Translations under genes and position numbers: made by a program
Shown: piece after piece, positions 42,245 to 45,015 of the stretch
How the letters are laid out: the number at the start of each line of letters is the position of its first letter
Position numbering within the stretch: the stretch's first letter is position 1
Notes under the pieces: generated by a model
Databases searched by the model: none
The model's input: the letters and a program-made list of their open reading frames with translations, nothing else
What the model was told of the DNA's origin: nothing
From: Candidatus Cloacimonadota bacterium
GTDB lineage: Bacteria; UBA4055
Direction of reading: 5' to 3'
DNA: 45,015 bases
NCBI GenBank assembly: GCA_002742935.1
Contig: PDON01000030.1
Span: 1-45,015 of the forward strand

Positions 42245-43267
42245 TTGTTAAATAAAGTTATAAGTGATAAAGATCTTAAAAAAATAAAAAAAATCTTAAT
42301 TATTCAATATAAGCCGTTTGGCGATGTTTTAATAAATACTGCTTATTTCCCTATTTTACGAAAAAAATTCCCAAATGTTAAAATTGATTATTTAATTCAA
42401 AGACCTTATAAACTTTTGCTAGAAGATAATCCCTATTTAGATGATCTTATCATTATGGAGAAGAAAAAGGGTTTAGATTACTATTTAGAGAGATTGAGAG
42501 TCGTAAAAGATATTAGAAAGAGAAAGTATGATCTTGTTATTGATCAATTAAGGAGTTCCGGATCTGCTCAAATAACTCTATTTTCAGGAGCTAAGCATAG
42601 AATAGGTTGGAATCTTAAAAAATGGAACTTTGTCTATAATTATAGAAGAGAGAGAAGTAATGAAAGATATTATGCTTTAATGAAGTGTGAACTTTTACAA
42701 CCTTTGGGCATAAATGAGGAATCTTCAGATCTATATTATAATGTAAAGAAAAACTCTCAGGAGAAGATTGATAATTGGCTTAAAGAGAGTGGTATTAAAG
42801 AGAAAAATTTTGTAGTATTTTCTCCGGGGACTCCTATATTAGCCAAGCAGTGGAGTGTTGATAATTTTGCAAAACTTGGAAATATGATTTTAGAGAATCA
42901 TAATTTGGATCTAATCTTTTTGTGGGGTCCAAAAGAGGATATTTTATGTAAAGAGATTATCTCTAAAATGGAAAAGAAACCTATCTTAGCACCTCCAACG
43001 ACATTTAATGAAGCGGCTGCTGTTTTAAAAAGAGCAAAAATATATATAAGTCAAGATGGAGGTATAAACCATCTTGCTATCTCCCAAAAATGTCCATCTA
43101 TAGCAATTTTTGGCCCGCATACAAACCCTAAAAAATGGCAAGCTTGGCATAAAAAGGAGTATTCATATTTAAAAAATTATAACCATAAAGATAAAAATGA
43201 TAGAACCCTTGGTGTTAGCAGTGAAGAGGTTTATAAAAAGTTTAAAGAGATGCTAGAGTTTATTTGA
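42245..43267 (+). CDS. Glycosyltransferase family 9 (heptosyltransferase-like)
   Basis: 340 residues with the GT-B fold of ADP-heptose:LPS heptosyltransferases: N-terminal ILIIQYKPFGDVLINTAYFP, a central VFSPGTPILAKQWSVDNFA, and the donor-binding ISQDGGINHLAISQKCPSIA followed by IFGPHTNPKKW. Acts on the cytoplasmic face in LPS core or O-chain assembly. TTG start four bases after the previous stop, with GAGGAT upstream inside the preceding gene. The exact sugar is unknown; heptosyltransferase is the best family guess. Last gene of the cluster; a repeat-rich 179-bp gap follows. Confidence 0.87.
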   Translation: MLNKVISDKDLKKIKKILIIQYKPFGDVLINTAYFPILRKKFPNVKIDYLIQRPYKLLLEDNPYLDDLIIMEKKKGLDYYLERLRVVKDIRKRKYDLVIDQLRSSGSAQITLFSGAKHRIGWNLKKWNFVYNYRRERSNERYYALMKCELLQPLGINEESSDLYYNVKKNSQEKIDNWLKESGIKEKNFVVFSPGTPILAKQWSVDNFAKLGNMILENHNLDLIFLWGPKEDILCKEIISKMEKKPILAPPTTFNEAAAVLKRAKIYISQDGGINHLAISQKCPSIAIFGPHTNPKKWQAWHKKEYSYLKNYNHKDKNDRTLGVSSEEVYKKFKEMLEFI

Positions 43268-43332
43268 TTTTTTATAGTTAAAGAAGATTGTATGTTGCTG
43301 AATTGTGAATTATGAATTGTATCCCTTCGTGC

Positions 43333-43360
43333 CTGTCTGCGTGCGTACACGCACAGACAG
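43333..43360. repeat. GC-rich hairpin element
   Basis: CTGTCTGCGTG / CACG-CA-CAGACAG forms an 11-bp stem with a CGTA loop and a two-base bulge, in a GC-rich island within AT-rich sequence. There is no T tract after it, so it is not a standard terminator. Confidence 0.65.
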
Positions 43361-43390
43361 ATGAATTGCCGTAACTTTGGAGTTTTGGAC

Positions 43391-43405
43391 TTTTTCAGTA
43401 GACCC
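43391..43405 (-). repeat. Dispersed box TTTTTCAGTAGACCC
   Basis: Exact reverse complement of the box at 20138-20152. It is followed within three bases by TTGAGCTAGACTT, a member of the second box family, so two element ends abut here. Confidence 0.6.
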
Positions 43406-43452
43406 TTCTTGAGCTAGACTTTAAATAAATTATAAATTAATATAGGTTGTTT

Positions 43453-44895
43453 ATGGATAAATTGATTATAAAACCCATAGAGTATTATACAAATTCAAAG
43501 GAAAACCATTTTTTTGAGAGAAAAAGTTCAAGGATAAAACCTTTGGATATATTAAAACACTTAGTAGCTTTTGCCAATTCAGAGGGTGGACAGCTTGTTA
43601 TTGGTATAGAAGATAATGGGGATATAACAGGGTTTAAAAGTGATAAGTCTTACTCTATTGAAGATTATAAAAATATATCTTTGGTAGAACTTAGAGAAAC
43701 TCCTATACTCGTAAAAATTAATGAACTAAGAGTTAAAAATATAAATAATGAAGATGATAAGATTTTGATTATTACTGTAGATTTTTCTAGTAACAGAGTT
43801 ATTAAGTCTTATGATGGAAAAGTTTATCTTAGGCAAACGGACAAATCTAAAGAGTTGAAGTTTGAACAAATTCTTGAACTTCAATACGATAGAGGTCAAA
43901 GGTTTTTTGAAGATGAAATAGTTGAAGGTTCTTGTATAGATGATTTAGATGAAGGTTTATTGGATGAGTACAAAAAAATAATGGATGTTCCCAATATAGA
44001 AACCGAATCATTGTTAATTGCTAGAAATCTAATAAAAGATGGTAAATTAACAAATTCAGCTATACTTTTATTTGGTAAGAATCCTACTAAATATTTGCCT
44101 CAAGCAAGGGTTCGTGTAATAAAGTATGATGGTTTTCATGCAGGGGTAGGTAAAGATATAAATATAATAAAGGAGAAAACTTTTGATGGAGCAATACCTC
44201 TTATAATCAAGGAAGTTAAAATTTTTATTGATACTCAATTGAGAGATTTTCAATATTTAAACCAAGAAGGAAAATTTGATATTATGCCAGAATATCCAGA
44301 ATTTGCTTGGTTTGAGGGAATTGTTAATGCTTTAGTACATAGAAATTACTCTATAAGGGGAGAGCATATAAAAGTAATATTATTTGATGATAGATTAGAA
44401 ATTTTAAGTCCAGGATTACTTCCTAACATAGTTACAGTTGAAAATATTTTGAATCAGAGGTATTCAAGGAATCCAAGAATTGCAAGATTTTTGACTGAAT
44501 TTGGTTGGGTTAAAGAGATGAATGAAGGTGTTAAAAGGATTTATTCTGAAATGCAAAGCTTCTTTCTTAAAAAACCAAAATATTCAGAGCCTAACCATAA
44601 TGTATTATTGGTATTAGAAAATAACATTCTTAATAGAAGTATTAGAATAACCGAAAAGTTGAAAGATCTTATTGAGGATAAGATATTTGATAAATTAACC
44701 AGCGATGAAAAGTTGGTTTTACATTTTATGTATAACACCGGTGAAAAAATGACAACTAAGCTAGCTGTAAGTTTGACCGAGAAAGGCAATACATATTGTT
44801 CCAAGCTTCTAAAAAGTATGAAAGAAAAAAAACTTTTAAATTGGAGAGGTAGTTCAAAGTTTGATAGTACACAATATTATATACTTAATTTTTAA
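43453..44895 (+). CDS. Schlafen AlbA-domain putative ATP-binding regulator
   Basis: 480 residues. The N-terminal AlbA_2 (Schlafen-type) domain is seen in NHFFERKSSRIKP...ILKHLVAFANSEGGQLVIGIED (about residues 15-55) with the conserved ExK and AFANSxGG pattern. The middle part has FEGIVNALVHRNYSIRGEHI and LFDDRLEILSPGLLPN, a GHKL-type ATP-binding motif of the COG2865 group. The C-terminal about 90 residues look like a winged helix (LVLHFMYNTGEKMTTKLAVSL). Members are annotated as transcriptional regulators or helicase-related, and some accompany defence islands; function is unproven. ATG 43453 is chosen over TTG 43447 because AGG lies eight bases upstream. It is set apart from the glycan cluster by repeat debris. 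Confidence 0.87.
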   Translation: MDKLIIKPIEYYTNSKENHFFERKSSRIKPLDILKHLVAFANSEGGQLVIGIEDNGDITGFKSDKSYSIEDYKNISLVELRETPILVKINELRVKNINNEDDKILIITVDFSSNRVIKSYDGKVYLRQTDKSKELKFEQILELQYDRGQRFFEDEIVEGSCIDDLDEGLLDEYKKIMDVPNIETESLLIARNLIKDGKLTNSAILLFGKNPTKYLPQARVRVIKYDGFHAGVGKDINIIKEKTFDGAIPLIIKEVKIFIDTQLRDFQYLNQEGKFDIMPEYPEFAWFEGIVNALVHRNYSIRGEHIKVILFDDRLEILSPGLLPNIVTVENILNQRYSRNPRIARFLTEFGWVKEMNEGVKRIYSEMQSFFLKKPKYSEPNHNVLLVLENNILNRSIRITEKLKDLIEDKIFDKLTSDEKLVLHFMYNTGEKMTTKLAVSLTEKGNTYCSKLLKSMKEKKLLNWRGSSKFDSTQYYILNF

Positions 44896-44920
44896 TAGTA
44901 TTTAATATGTTATTGATAGA

Positions 44921-45015
44921 ACGGAGTAGAATAGGGTAGAACGGAGTAGAATAGGGTAGAACGGAGTAGAATAGGGTAGAACGGAGTAGAATAGGGTAGA
45001 ACGGAGTAGAATAGG
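44921..45015. repeat. Tandem repeat, 20-bp unit, at least 4.7 copies
   Basis: The unit ACGGAGTAGAATAGGGTAGA repeats without change to the right window edge, and the array probably continues. Each unit is itself two related 10-mers (ACGGAGTAGA and ATAGGGTAGA, seven of ten identical). Noncoding, 25 bp after the AlbA-domain gene. Confidence 0.95.

Noticed and set aside
35538..43267. Gram-positive origin because of tagD, TagB/F-like and LtaS-like genes
   Set aside because: kdsB, a GT9 heptosyltransferase-like gene and a long-type sppA in the same window indicate an LPS-bearing envelope.
44921..45015. CRISPR array at the right end
   Set aside because: 20-bp units abut with no unique spacers.

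Overview
The window is AT-rich bacterial DNA (about 30% G+C by eye) from a Gram-negative-type organism. It carries kdsB (Kdo activation for LPS), a glycosyltransferase family 9 (heptosyltransferase-type) gene, a lipoprotein and SppA. TTG and GTG starts are common. Anaerobic-type traits include a selenocysteine-containing SelD, QueH and a YgiQ-like protein. The phylum cannot be fixed by reading; low-GC FCB-group or candidate-phylum bacteria (for example Delongbacteria-like) would fit. Both ends of the window are short tandem repeats (14 bp period on the left, 20 bp on the right), which suggests that the window may be a contig broken at repeats.

1-9.6 kb: housekeeping genes on the + strand: miaB, hslO, mnmA, an FAD-dependent oxidoreductase, a lone receiver protein overlapping kdsB, dxs and ilvE. 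A 16-bp-stem bidirectional terminator separates ilvE from convergent metK. 11.1-20.1 kb: an HD-domain dNTPase, nadK-ftsY (ending in a 48-bp perfect palindrome), an ECF sigma/zinc-finger anti-sigma pair, then rnhB, a FemAB/GNAT-like gene and sppA. 20.4-23.8 kb (- strand): queH-galE overlapping by ATGA, and a methyltransferase plus ureohydrolase pair. 24.0-27.9 kb: a compact aroB-aroD-aroA-aroC shikimate operon. 28.2-31.0 kb (- strand): a YgiQ-like gene overlapping selD; selD reads through an in-frame UGA (Sec28).

31.4-43.3 kb: a surface-polysaccharide region. tagD (CDP-glycerol synthesis), a CDP-glycerol glycerophosphotransferase-like enzyme, an ATP-grasp protein, a DUF6165-like protein, two tandem paralogous sugar-transfer-type ATP-grasp proteins, an LtaS-like membrane phosphotransferase and a GT9 enzyme point to a glycerol-phosphate-decorated glycan. 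Between tagD and the rest sits an accessory module: an XRE regulator and a lipoprotein that I read as a MACPF-like (perforin-fold) domain followed by about 5.5 FG-GAP/VCBS repeats. A decayed copy of that protein's 3' end lies 3.3 kb upstream, with IS-like debris between. This resembles the known linkage of MACPF antibacterial toxins with LPS gene replacement in Bacteroidales, and is the most interesting part of the window. 43.4-44.9 kb: a Schlafen/AlbA-type ATP-binding protein.

Long intergenic stretches share degenerate repeats, including a GGGTCTACTGAAAAA box that often begins at the stop codon of the preceding gene. No tRNA, rRNA or CRISPR array was seen.
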